From assembly GCF_003710085.1 (NCBI RefSeq), contig NZ_CP033324.1, positions 3,659,501 through 3,723,500 on the forward strand: a stretch of DNA of 64,000 nt, given 5' to 3'. This document shows positions 9,152 through 17,811 of the stretch, in pieces. Positions within the stretch are counted from its first letter, which is position 1. Each line of letters starts with the position of its first letter. The notes under the pieces were generated by a model. The model saw nothing but the letters and a program-made list of their open reading frames with translations. It was not told the DNA's origin and did not search any database. This DNA comes from Nocardioides pantholopis (lineage in GTDB: Bacteria; Actinomycetota; Actinomycetes; Propionibacteriales; Nocardioidaceae). The position numbers and the translations under genes are program-made.

Positions 9152-12100
9152 GGCCCACCGACCCGCGGCTGCGGGCCCAGCTGGCGCCGGCCTGGCGCCC
9201 GCTGGCCAGCGTGCTCGCGGCCGGGGTGCTCGGCGCGCTGCTGATCATCGCCCAGGCCTGGGCGGTGACCGGCCTGGTGGTGGCAGCGGTACGCCGGGAG
9301 GACCTGGGCGGGTGGGCGGTCGCGGTCGCTGCCGTCTTCGCGGCCCGGGCGCTCACCGGCTGGGCCGGCGACGTGCTGGCCGCCCGGGCGGCCGCCCAGG
9401 TCGGCACGTCCCTGCGTCGCCAGGTCGTGCGGGCGGTGCTGCGCCGCCGCGAGGTCCGCTCGGCCGACGCGGTGCTGCTGACCCGCGGGGTCTCGGCCGC
9501 GGAGCCGTACCTGACCCGCTACCTGCCGGCCGTGGTGCTGGCCGGGGCGCTGCCGGTGCTGACGCTGGCCGCGATGGCCTGGCTGGACTGGCTCAGCGCG
9601 CTGATCGTGCTGCTGACGCTGCCGCTGGTGCCGGTCTTCGGCGCCCTGGTCGGCCTCGCGACCCGCGATCGCGCCGAGGAGCAGTGGCGGGCGATGGCGT
9701 CGCTGTCGGGGCACTTCCTCGACGTGGTCCGCGGGCTGCCCACCCTGGTCGCCTACCGCCGGGCCCGGGCCCAGTCGGACACGATCGCGCGGGTCACCGA
9801 CCGCTACCGCCGGGCCAGCATGCAGACCCTGCGGCTGGCCTTCGCCTCCTCCGCCGTCCTGGAGCTGGTGGCGACCCTCTCGGTCGCGCTGGTCGCGGTC
9901 ACCGTCGGCATCCGGCTCGCCGGCGGCGGGCTGGACCTGGACACCGCCCTGCTGGTGCTGCTGCTCGCCCCCGAGGCGTACTGGCCGCTGCGCCGGGTGG
10001 GCGCGGAGTTCCACGCCGCCGCCGAGGGCGTCGCGACGTTCGAGCAGGTCCACGAGCTGGTCACCGGTACGCCGCAGGAGCCGGCCGACCGGCCGGTCGC
10101 CCCGCCCCGGACCGGGGACGGCCTGGTCCTCGCCGGGCTCACCGTGGTGCACCCGGGCCGCACCGTCCCCGCGCTCGACGGGGTGGACGCCGTCCTGCCC
10201 GCTCGGGGCGTCACTGTCGTCACCGGCCCGTCGGGGTGCGGCAAGTCCACATTGCTGGGCGCCGTCGCGGGGCTGGTGCCCCGCACCGCCGGGCTGGTCC
10301 TGCTCGACGGCACCGAGGTCGCCGGCCCCGCCTGGCGTGAGCAGGTCGCCTGGGTGTCCCAGCGGCCGGTGTTCGTCGCGGGCTCGATCGCCGACAACCT
10401 GCGCCTGGCCGCCCCGGACGCCACCGCCGACGCGCTCTGGTCCGCGCTGCGCCGGGTCGCCCTCGAGGAGCGGGTCCGGGACCTGCCCGCCGGCCTGGAC
10501 AGCGCCCTGGGCGAGGACGGCGCCGGCCTGTCGGCCGGCGAGCGCGCCCGGCTGGCGCTGGCCCGGGTCGTGCTCGCCGACCGGCCGTGGGTGCTGCTCG
10601 ACGAGCCGACCGCGCACCTCGACGAGCTGACCGAGCGGGTCATCGCCGACACCGTCGTCGAGCTCGGCCGCGACCGGGCGGTCGTCGTCGTCGCACACCG
10701 CCCCGCGCTGGTCGCCCTGGCCGACTCCGTGATCGAGCTGGCCGCTCCGGCCGCGGCAGCGGCCCCCGCCCCGGCCCCGGCCCCGGCAGCGGTGAGCCTG
10801 CCACCGTCCGAGGCCCCGAAAGCGTGGCCAGCTCACCGCTCCCCCGCGGACGCCGGCCGGACCGATGACACGCCCGCCGACCGCCTCGGGCTCGGGATCA
10901 GCGCGGTTCTCGGGGCGCTGGCCTCGCTGGCCGGGGTGGCGCTGACCGCGACCGCCGGCTGGCTGATCGTGCAGTCCTCCACCCACCCGCCGGTCCTCAC
11001 GCTGATGGTCGCGATCGTGGGCGTCCGGACCTTCGGGCTGGCCCGTCCGGCGCTGCGCTACGTCGAGCGGCTGCGCTCCCACGACGTCGCGCTGCGGCTG
11101 CTCGCCCGCCGCCGCGTCGAGGTGTACGACGCCGTCGTCCCGCTGGTACCGGCCCGGCTGGGCCGCCGTCGCGGCGACCTGCTCGCCTCGGTGGTCGACG
11201 ACGTCGACAGCGTGGTCGACGACGCGCTGCGGGTGCGGCTCCCGCTGCGCTCCGCGGCCCTGGTCGCCGTGCTCGCGACGCTGGCCGCGGCCCTGCTGCT
11301 GCCGGTCGCCGGCGCGGTCGTGGCCGCGACCTGCGTGCTCGGCGGCGGCCTCGCCCTCGGCCTCGCCCGGCTCGGCGGACGGTCCGCGGAGCGGGCGGCG
11401 GTGGCGCACCGCGCGGACCTCTCCGCAGCCGCGGTCGAGGTCGCCCAGGTGGCCCCGGAGCTGGTGATGTGGCAGGCCGAGGAGTCCGCGGTGTCTCGGG
11501 TGGCGGCCCTCAGCGACCGGCTCGGCCGCGACTCGGTCCGCGCCGGCGCCTGGCTCGGAGCTGCCCGGGCCGTCGTGCTGCTGGTCTGCGGCGCCGGGGT
11601 CGCGGTGATGGCCCGGCTGGGCGCACCCGCTCTCGCCGACGGCGCCGTCTCCGGCCCGGTCCTGGCCCTGCTGGTGCTGCTCCCGCTGGCGCTGGCCGAC
11701 ACGCTCACCACCGTCGCCGACGCCGGGGTCCTCGCCGCCCGGACCCGCGCCGCCTCCGAGCGCCTGACCGCCCTGGAGCGCACCGAGCCGGCCGTCCGCA
11801 CCACCGTGGCCCGGCCGCTGCCCGCCGCGAGCGACCTCGACGTCGCCGGCGTCAGCGCGAGCTGGTCGGCCGACCCGGCCGCGCCCCCGGCCCTGCAGGA
11901 CCTCTCGCTGCGCGTCGACGCCGGCGACCGGGTGGGCGTCGTCGGGCCGTCGGGGTCCGGCAAGTCCACACTGGCGGCCCTGCTGCTGCGGTTCCTCGAC
12001 CCGGTCTCGGGCACGGTCCGGCTCGGCGGCACAGCCAGCGTCGAGCTCGACCCCGACGACGTACGCCGCGTGGTCGGGCTGGTCGACGACGACCCGCACG

Positions 12101-12504
12101 TGTTCGCGACCACGCTCGTGGAGAACGTCCGGCTCGCCCGGCCGGACGCGAGCGACGCCGACGTCGAGGACGCCCTGCGCCGGGCCCGGCTGGGCGCCTG
12201 GCTGGACGCGCTGCCCGCCGGGCTGGACACCTGGCTCGGCGACGGCCACGCCCAGGTCTCGGGCGGCGAGCGGGCCCGGATCGCGATCGCCCGCTCCATG
12301 CTCGCCGACCACCCGGTGCTGGTGCTCGACGAGCCGACGGCCCACCTCGACCACGCGACCGCCACCGAGCTCGCCACCGAGCTGCTCACCGGCCCGCGCC
12401 GCCGCAGCCTGGTGTGGATCACCCACGACAGCGTCGGGCTCGACCTGCTGGACCGGCACGTCGACCTCGGCGAGCCGGCCGGCCTCCTCACCGAGGCCCG
12501 GTAG
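9148..12504 (+). CDS. cydDC: CydDC ABC transporter, both half-transporters fused
   Basis: 1118 aa. First half (CydD-like, about 1-535): six membrane helices, Walker A GPSGCGKST, signature LSAGERARLALAR and Walker B VLLDEPTAHLD. A roughly 50-residue Ala/Pro linker follows. Second half (CydC-like, about 585-1118): six helices, GPSGSGKST, VSGGERARIAIAR and VLVLDEPTAHLD. CydDC exports glutathione/cysteine or moves haem-related cargo and is needed to assemble cytochrome bd. In E. coli these are two proteins; the single-chain form occurs in several actinobacteria. Both nucleotide sites look intact. Overlap with cydB is 4 nt. Confidence 0.95.
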
Positions 12505-12509
12505 CCACC

Positions 12510-12546
12510 GGGCCGAAGGTCCCACCGGTTCGGGGACGGCGGGCCG
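12510..12546. promoter_or_regulatory. Tandem DosR-type boxes upstream of the universal stress protein
   Basis: GGGCCG-AA-GGTCCC (12510-12523) differs from the cydA box by one arm base. The second element, GGGACG-GC-GGGCCG, follows after 23 bp and is nearly identical to the secondary box at 4243. The pair starts 6 bp after the cydDC stop and ends 36 bp before the next start codon, so the stress-protein gene probably has its own Dos-controlled promoter. Confidence 0.6.
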
Positions 12547-12581
12547 TGGCGGGCTCCGCGCGGGCCCGCGACAATGGGGTC

Positions 12582-13508
12582 ATGACCACCACCGACACCA
12601 CTGACATCAACCTGGACGTGATCCACCCCGGCAGCATCGTGGTCGGGCTGGACGACTCCGAGCAGGGCCAGGAGGCCTTGACCTGGGCGGCCCGGCAGGC
12701 GGTCCTGGAGGGGCGCCGGCTCGCCGTGGTCCACGCGGTCGAGCCGATGACGCCGACAACGCGCACGATGATGCTCGCGGGCGGCGTCGACCCGGGCGGC
12801 CTCGAGGCCCAGATGCTCCGCGAGGCCCGGGCCCAGGCAGCCACGACCGCGACGTCCGCCGCCGACCTGCACCCGGGCCTGGAGGTCGTCGACGTGGTCC
12901 GGATGGGCGACCCGCGCGACCTGCTCCTGGCCGCCGCGCACCGCGCCAGCCTGCTCGTGGTCGGATCCCGCGGCCGCGGACCGCTGCGCAGCCTGCTGCT
13001 CGGCTCGGTCAGCGTCGCGGTCGCCAAGCACGCGGTCTGCCCGGTCGTCGTGCTGCGCCCCGAGCGCCCCGAGGTGGTACGCCGCGGCGTGCTGGTCGGC
13101 GCGGACGGCACCGAGCGCTCGCTGCCGGCCCTGGAGTTCGCCTACCGCCACGCCGCGACGCGCGGGCTGCCGCTGACCGTCATGCACTGCTTCTGGGACG
13201 TGCTCGCCGCGACCTCCCCCCACCACGTGGTCGCCGAGGACCGGACCGTCGAGGACCTGCGAGTGCTGCTCTCGCAGTCGGTGGCCGGGATGTCGGAGCG
13301 CTACCCCGACGTCGAGGTGCACCTCGAGCTCGCGCGGGGCCTCGTGGACGAGGCGCTCGCCACCGGCGCCGAGGAGATGGACCTGGTCGTGGTGGGCTGG
13401 CACGACGCCGACCCGGTCACGTCGTTCCTCTACGGCTCTGTCGCCCCGTCGGTGCTGGAGCGGGCCCGCTGCGCGGTCGCGATCATCCCGGACGAGACGC
13501 GCCGCTGA
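12582..13508 (+). CDS. Tandem universal stress protein (two UspA domains)
   Basis: 308 aa with two UspA folds (about 17-160 and 168-305). The first keeps an ATP-binding loop of the G-2x-G-9x-G-S type (VVGSRGRGPLRSLLLGSVS). The second (VVVGWHDADPVTSFLYGSVA) has lost the first glycines and probably does not bind ATP the same way. Tandem USPs of this size (such as Rv2005c and Rv2623) are typical DosR-regulon members, which fits the box pair upstream. The next gene is convergent and separated by a strong hairpin. Confidence 0.9.
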   Translation: MTTTDTTDINLDVIHPGSIVVGLDDSEQGQEALTWAARQAVLEGRRLAVVHAVEPMTPTTRTMMLAGGVDPGGLEAQMLREARAQAATTATSAADLHPGLEVVDVVRMGDPRDLLLAAAHRASLLVVGSRGRGPLRSLLLGSVSVAVAKHAVCPVVVLRPERPEVVRRGVLVGADGTERSLPALEFAYRHAATRGLPLTVMHCFWDVLAATSPHHVVAEDRTVEDLRVLLSQSVAGMSERYPDVEVHLELARGLVDEALATGAEEMDLVVVGWHDADPVTSFLYGSVAPSVLERARCAVAIIPDETRR

Positions 13509-13518
13509 GCCACGGCCG

Positions 13519-13554
13519 GGCCGAGGACCGGACCCTCAGGTCCGGTTCTCGGCC
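13519..13554. terminator. Strong bidirectional hairpin between convergent genes
   Basis: Two 16-nt arms (13519-13534 and 13539-13554) pair at 15 positions plus one G-T around the 4-nt loop CTCA. The minus-strand TCA at 13536-13538, the stop codon of the phosphatase gene, lies inside the loop, so the right arm also codes for that protein's last residues. The USP gene ends 10 bp to the left. No T-run follows, as is common in actinobacteria. Confidence 0.75.
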
Positions 13555-14579
13555 AGCACCAGCGCGACGTCGTCGCTGAGCCCGCCGCCGGCGAAGTCCC
13601 GCAGCCGCTCCACGACGTCGTCGAGAGCGTCGGCGAGCGGGCGATCCCGCAGCACCCGGGTGATCGTGTCCAGGTCGAAGAACCTCCCACTCGCGTCCCG
13701 GGCCTCCACCAGCCCGTCGGTGTAGAGCAGGATCCGCGCCGGCGTCGGCCACGGGTGCTGGACCAGCTCCGGCTCGGGCTGGAGTCCCAGCGGCGGCGTC
13801 GGCTCCCCGGTGTCCAGCAGCCGGGCCTGTCCGCGGTCGAGCAGCAGCGGCGGGTGGTGACCGCAGTTGGCCAGGGTCAGCGTGTCATCGCGGAACTCCG
13901 CGATGATCGCGGTGATGAACTCCTCCTCGTCGATCAGCCGCGAGACGGCCGCGTCGATGGCACGCGCCAGCGCGGCCGGGTCCGGCTCGGTGAAGGCGGC
14001 CTGGCGGAACGCCGCGAGCACCGACGCCGCCGTCTGCACGGCGGGCAGCCCCTTCCCGCGCACGTCGCCGACGATGACCCGGATGCCGAAGGGCGTCGAG
14101 GCGATCTCGTAGAGGTCGCCGCCGACCGAGGCCTCCGCGGAGGCGGAGAGGTAGCGCGACGCGAACCCCACGGAGCCGACCGCCGAGGGCGTGGCGCCGA
14201 GCACTGCCCGCTGGGCGGTCTCGGCGATCACGGTGAGCCGGCGCAGCCGGGCCTCCCGCCGGTCGCGCAGCTCCGCGGACGTCACGGCGAGCCCGCCCAG
14301 CACCAGGCAGACCAGCACCCGCACCGCCCAGTCGGTGAGGTCGAACTCCGGCACCCACAGCCGGGTGGTGAGCGCGGTCACGATCGCGACCACCGCCACC
14401 CCGGCGGTGCGCCGGGAGGTGGTCAGGATCGAGGCGACGAAGGCGCCGATCGTGTAGCCGCCGGTCAGCTGCACGTCCGAGACGGCGTCGAGACCGACGA
14501 CGAGGACGACCGCGAGCAGCCCGGCCCACACGCCCCGATCGCGCCACCACCCGGTCCGGGACCCGATCAGCGCGCTCAT
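13536..14579 (-). CDS. Membrane-anchored SpoIIE/RsbU-type PP2C phosphatase
   Basis: 347 aa. The N-terminus has about four membrane helices (about 18-110: GVWAGLLAVVLVVGLDAV and following). A short coiled linker (ELRDRREARLRRLTVIAETA) leads to a PP2C_SIG domain (about 125-345) with the metal-binding motifs GGDLYEI, VGDVRGKG, YTDGLVEARD and LSDDVAL. Such enzymes dephosphorylate STAS anti-anti-sigma proteins. No separate sensor domain is seen, so the membrane part may sense. The ATG is at 14579. A second phosphatase lies upstream on the same strand. Confidence 0.88.
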   Translation of the reverse strand: MSALIGSRTGWWRDRGVWAGLLAVVLVVGLDAVSDVQLTGGYTIGAFVASILTTSRRTAGVAVVAIVTALTTRLWVPEFDLTDWAVRVLVCLVLGGLAVTSAELRDRREARLRRLTVIAETAQRAVLGATPSAVGSVGFASRYLSASAEASVGGDLYEIASTPFGIRVIVGDVRGKGLPAVQTAASVLAAFRQAAFTEPDPAALARAIDAAVSRLIDEEEFITAIIAEFRDDTLTLANCGHHPPLLLDRGQARLLDTGEPTPPLGLQPEPELVQHPWPTPARILLYTDGLVEARDASGRFFDLDTITRVLRDRPLADALDDVVERLRDFAGGGLSDDVALVLAENRT

Positions 14580-14618
14580 GGCGTCACTCTTTCACGGCGT
14601 CCTGCCGGGCTCTGCGGG

Positions 14619-14650
14619 GGTCGGCGAGGGGTCGGCGAGGGGTCGGCGGG
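14619..14650. repeat. 11-bp tandem repeat in the gap between the two phosphatase genes
   Basis: Three consecutive units of GGTCGGCGAGG (the third ends GGG) occupy the spacer between the two minus-strand phosphatase genes. Nearby, GGGCTCTGCGGGGG occurs twice (about 14607 and 14662). The spacer is just downstream of the phytochrome-phosphatase stop at 14701. It has no coding potential I trust. Confidence 0.75.
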
Positions 14651-14700
14651 CGCTCGGCGGGGGGCTCTGCGGGGGCTCAGCAGGGGGGGCGTCGCGGCGC

Positions 14701-17043
14701 TCAGCCGTCCCGATCGAGCCGGAAGGCCAGCAACGTGGTGTCGTCGTCGCGGCGGCCGGGCGCGACGCGCAGCACCTGGTCCGCCCAGCGCTCGAGCTCC
14801 TCGCGACCGGGCCCGGGGGCGCTCAGCCGGCCGAGCCGGGCCAGGGAGTCGGTGAGGCTCTCGCCGCGCCGCTCGATCAGGCCGTCGGTGTAGAGCATCA
14901 GCGTGGCGCCGGGCTCGAGCACCAGCTCGGTCTCCCGCCCGGACTCGACCCCGAGACCGAGCAGCGGACGGGTCGAGACCCGCAGCTCCTCGGCCCGCGC
15001 CCCGAGGAACAGGAACGGCGGTGGGTGGCCGGCCGCGGCCAGCACCACGCGCCCCGTCGCCGGCTCGACGGTGCCGACGATCACGGTGGCGATCAGGTGC
15101 TCGTGCAGGCTGTCCATGAAGCGGTCGGTGCGGTCCAGGGCGGAGCCCGGTGACTCGCCGGCGACGAGGTGGGCGCGCAGCGCGGAGCGCACCTGGGTCA
15201 TCGTCGTGGCCGCGGCCACCCCGTGACCGGCCACGTCCCCGACCACGAAGGCGTAGCGGTCCGCGTCCAGCGGGAACGCGTCCCACCAGTCCCCGCCGAG
15301 CTGGAAGGTCGACGCCGGGAGGTAGCGCGCCACCGTCTCCAGCCCGGCCACCTGCGGCGCGTCGGTCGGGATCACGCTGCGCTGCAGCGACTCGGCCATG
15401 TCGATCTGCTCGCGCGAGTGCAGGTAGAGCAGGCTGGCGAGGTGGGCCGAGAGGGTCTCGGCCGCCTCGGTGTGCCACAGCGCCCACGGGGCGCTGCGGC
15501 CCTGGACGACCTGCTGCCACTTCTCGAAGGACTTCCGCGGGCTCAGCCGCACCTCCTCGTCCTCGGTCTGGGCGAGCAGCTTGTTGGTGGGATCCCCGCC
15601 CCAGTCGACGACCTGGCGCAGCTCCGGGCGCAGCCAGGCCAGCCAGCGGTCCGGCGCGGAGCCCATCACGAGCGCACCGGCCGCGGTCTCGCTGACGTCC
15701 GCGAGGCCGGGGTCGAGGTCGGCGAGGTGGTCGCTGGAGCTGGCCAGGTTGTCGCCCCGGCGCAGCAGCGCCGCGATCCGGCGTACCGCCTCGTCGTCGG
15801 GCACGGCGCCGCGGGTCACCACGACGTCGTCGAAGCAGAGCGCCACCCCGCCGGCGTCCATCAGGTCCAGCAGCTCGGGGTCGTCGAGCAGGCCCTGCAG
15901 GGTCGCGACCCCGCTGGCGGTGGTCCGCGCCATCACCCCGGCCAACCGGCGGTCGGTCACCGCCCGCGCGGCCCGTGCGTCGGCGCGCTGGCGCTCGGCG
16001 ATCAGCTGCGAGGCGGACTGGCCCAGGAACTCCGACGCGGCCCGGACGTCGTGCCCGGGGCGGTGCGGCCCCGAGTAGTGGTGACAGGCGATGAGCCCCC
16101 ACAGCTCGCCCTCGACGACCAGCGAGACCGACATCGACGCAGTCACGCCCATGTTGCCGAGGTACTCGAGGTGGATCGGGGACACGCTGCGCAGCACCGA
16201 GTGGGACAGGTCCAGCGGCGCGCCGGTCGCCGGGTCCAGGACCGGGGTCAGCGCGACCGGCCGGTAGTCCACGTCCGCGATCAGCCGGGTCCAGTTCACC
16301 GTGTAGAGCCGGCGGGCCTGCGCCGGGATGTCGGTCGCGGGGTAGTGCAGCCCGAGGAACGCGTTGAGGTCCGGGCGGCGCCGCTCAGCCACGACCTCGC
16401 CGTTCCACTGCTCGTCGAAGCGGTAGACCATCACCCGGTCGAAGCCGGTCAGCGAGGCGATCTCCTCGGCGAGCCGCCCGGTCAGCTCCAGCACGCTCTC
16501 CGTGCGCGCCAGCCGCTGCATGGCGCCGCGCGCCAGGCGGTACGACGGCATCGCGACGGCCACGTCCAGGCCGGGCTCGAGCTCGACGATCCACCGGTCG
16601 CCGGACCGGTGGATGTTGACGTCGACCGACCCGGTCAGCGGCGCGGCCCCGCCCGGCGCCTCCGGCAGGCTCAGCCGCAGCGTGTCGCCGCCCGGCCCGT
16701 CGAACGCCGCGCGCACCGCCGCCGCGACCCGGTCGCCGAGCACGTCGGCGAGGTCGGCCCCGAGGATCTGCGCCAGGTCCCCGCCCAGCAGGCCGGCCGC
16801 GTTGTCGGAGGCCATCGCCACCCGGCGCCCCTCGGCGTCGGTGGCGAGCAGCACGCCGTGCGGCTGGATCGCGCCCGGCACGTGGATCGGCTCACGGTCG
16901 CAGTTGGTCAGGTCCGCCGGCGCGTACGCCGGGGTGTGGGACCACGCAGGGTGAACTGACTGGTGGGACAACTGGCTGGCTCCTGGACCGGGCTGGGGGC
17001 GGCGGCTCGCTGGTTCCGGCGTACCAGACCAACCGTCGCTCAT
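14701..17043 (-). CDS. Bacteriophytochrome fused to a SpoIIE-type PP2C phosphatase
   Basis: 780 aa. Order: PAS_2 (about 40-155) with Cys48 in LTNCDREPIHVPGAIQPHG, the expected biliverdin-attachment position; chromophore GAF (about 165-340) with PATDIP and SPIHLEYLGNMGV; PHY (about 350-540) with the tongue motif PRKSF; PP2C_SIG (about 565-780) with GGDWWDAF, VGDVAGHG, YTDGLIERR and RRDDDTTLL. All photosensory hallmarks and all phosphatase metal ligands are kept, so red/far-red light should control dephosphorylation of a STAS protein rather than a histidine kinase. ATG at 17043; an in-frame TTG lies directly before it; the ribosome-binding site is weak. Confidence 0.93.
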   Translation of the reverse strand: MSDGWSGTPEPASRRPQPGPGASQLSHQSVHPAWSHTPAYAPADLTNCDREPIHVPGAIQPHGVLLATDAEGRRVAMASDNAAGLLGGDLAQILGADLADVLGDRVAAAVRAAFDGPGGDTLRLSLPEAPGGAAPLTGSVDVNIHRSGDRWIVELEPGLDVAVAMPSYRLARGAMQRLARTESVLELTGRLAEEIASLTGFDRVMVYRFDEQWNGEVVAERRRPDLNAFLGLHYPATDIPAQARRLYTVNWTRLIADVDYRPVALTPVLDPATGAPLDLSHSVLRSVSPIHLEYLGNMGVTASMSVSLVVEGELWGLIACHHYSGPHRPGHDVRAASEFLGQSASQLIAERQRADARAARAVTDRRLAGVMARTTASGVATLQGLLDDPELLDLMDAGGVALCFDDVVVTRGAVPDDEAVRRIAALLRRGDNLASSSDHLADLDPGLADVSETAAGALVMGSAPDRWLAWLRPELRQVVDWGGDPTNKLLAQTEDEEVRLSPRKSFEKWQQVVQGRSAPWALWHTEAAETLSAHLASLLYLHSREQIDMAESLQRSVIPTDAPQVAGLETVARYLPASTFQLGGDWWDAFPLDADRYAFVVGDVAGHGVAAATTMTQVRSALRAHLVAGESPGSALDRTDRFMDSLHEHLIATVIVGTVEPATGRVVLAAAGHPPPFLFLGARAEELRVSTRPLLGLGVESGRETELVLEPGATLMLYTDGLIERRGESLTDSLARLGRLSAPGPGREELERWADQVLRVAPGRRDDDTTLLAFRLDRDG

Positions 17044-17138
17044 CAAAGCAGGTGCGGGGCGGACTCACCACCATATCGGCGCCGACCCTCCGTCGACGTG
17101 CCCAGCGGCCCCCAGCGACCCGGCCCTACCATCGCCGC

Positions 17139-17798
17139 GTGAACGGTTACCTCCCCGAGGACATCCCTGCCGCCGAGGTCGAGCGCGAGGAACGGCTCTA
17201 CGCCCCGTTCACCCACGCCGTCCGGGAGCTGGTCGACGCCACGATCCGCACCGAGGCCGACGAGGCCGAGGTCCGGGCGGCGCAGGCGGAGATCGAGGCG
17301 ATCACGGCCCGGCTGCGCCGCCGCCAGCTGGACGGCTCCTACGGCGTCCGGCTGCGCCCCGACGGCAACAACCGGGCGTGGGGCAACGCCGTGATCGGGG
17401 TGCGCAACCCGGTCGCTCCCCCGCTGCGCATCGAGCACGACGGTCGCGGCCGGGTCTGGTCGGACTTCCGGCTCGGCGCGGCCTACGAGGGGCCGCCGAC
17501 GCTCGTGCACGGCGGGGTCTCGGCGCTGATCCTCGACCAGCTCCTCGGCCAGGCAGCCGGGTCCGGCGGCCGGCCCGGCATGACCGGCACCCTCACCGTG
17601 CGCTACCGGAAGCCGACCCCGCTGGGCGACCTGCGCGGCGAGGCCTGGATCGACCGGAGCGAGGGTGTGAAGACCTGGGCCCGCGGCCACCTGATCGGTC
17701 CCGACGGGGTGACGGTCGAGGGCGAGGGTGTCTTCATCCTGCCGCGCTGGGCCCGCGAGCGCCCGGCAGAGAAGCCCGCCCCGCAGTACTTCGAGTAG
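17139..17798 (+). CDS. PaaI-type hotdog thioesterase
   Basis: 219 aa. The C-terminal half (about 105-210) is a hotdog domain with the catalytic-helix pattern PPTLVHGGVSALILDQLLGQ and the strand LTVRYRKPTPLG. The N-terminal ~60 residues form a charged helix (EADEAEVRAAQAEIEAITARL). It probably hydrolyses an acyl-CoA; the substrate is unknown. The GTG at 17139 has no clear ribosome-binding site and may be leaderless. It is divergent from the phytochrome gene and convergent with NDH-2. Confidence 0.8.
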   Translation: MNGYLPEDIPAAEVEREERLYAPFTHAVRELVDATIRTEADEAEVRAAQAEIEAITARLRRRQLDGSYGVRLRPDGNNRAWGNAVIGVRNPVAPPLRIEHDGRGRVWSDFRLGAAYEGPPTLVHGGVSALILDQLLGQAAGSGGRPGMTGTLTVRYRKPTPLGDLRGEAWIDRSEGVKTWARGHLIGPDGVTVEGEGVFILPRWARERPAEKPAPQYFE

Positions 17799-17811
17799 CC
17801 GCCGCTCCGGG

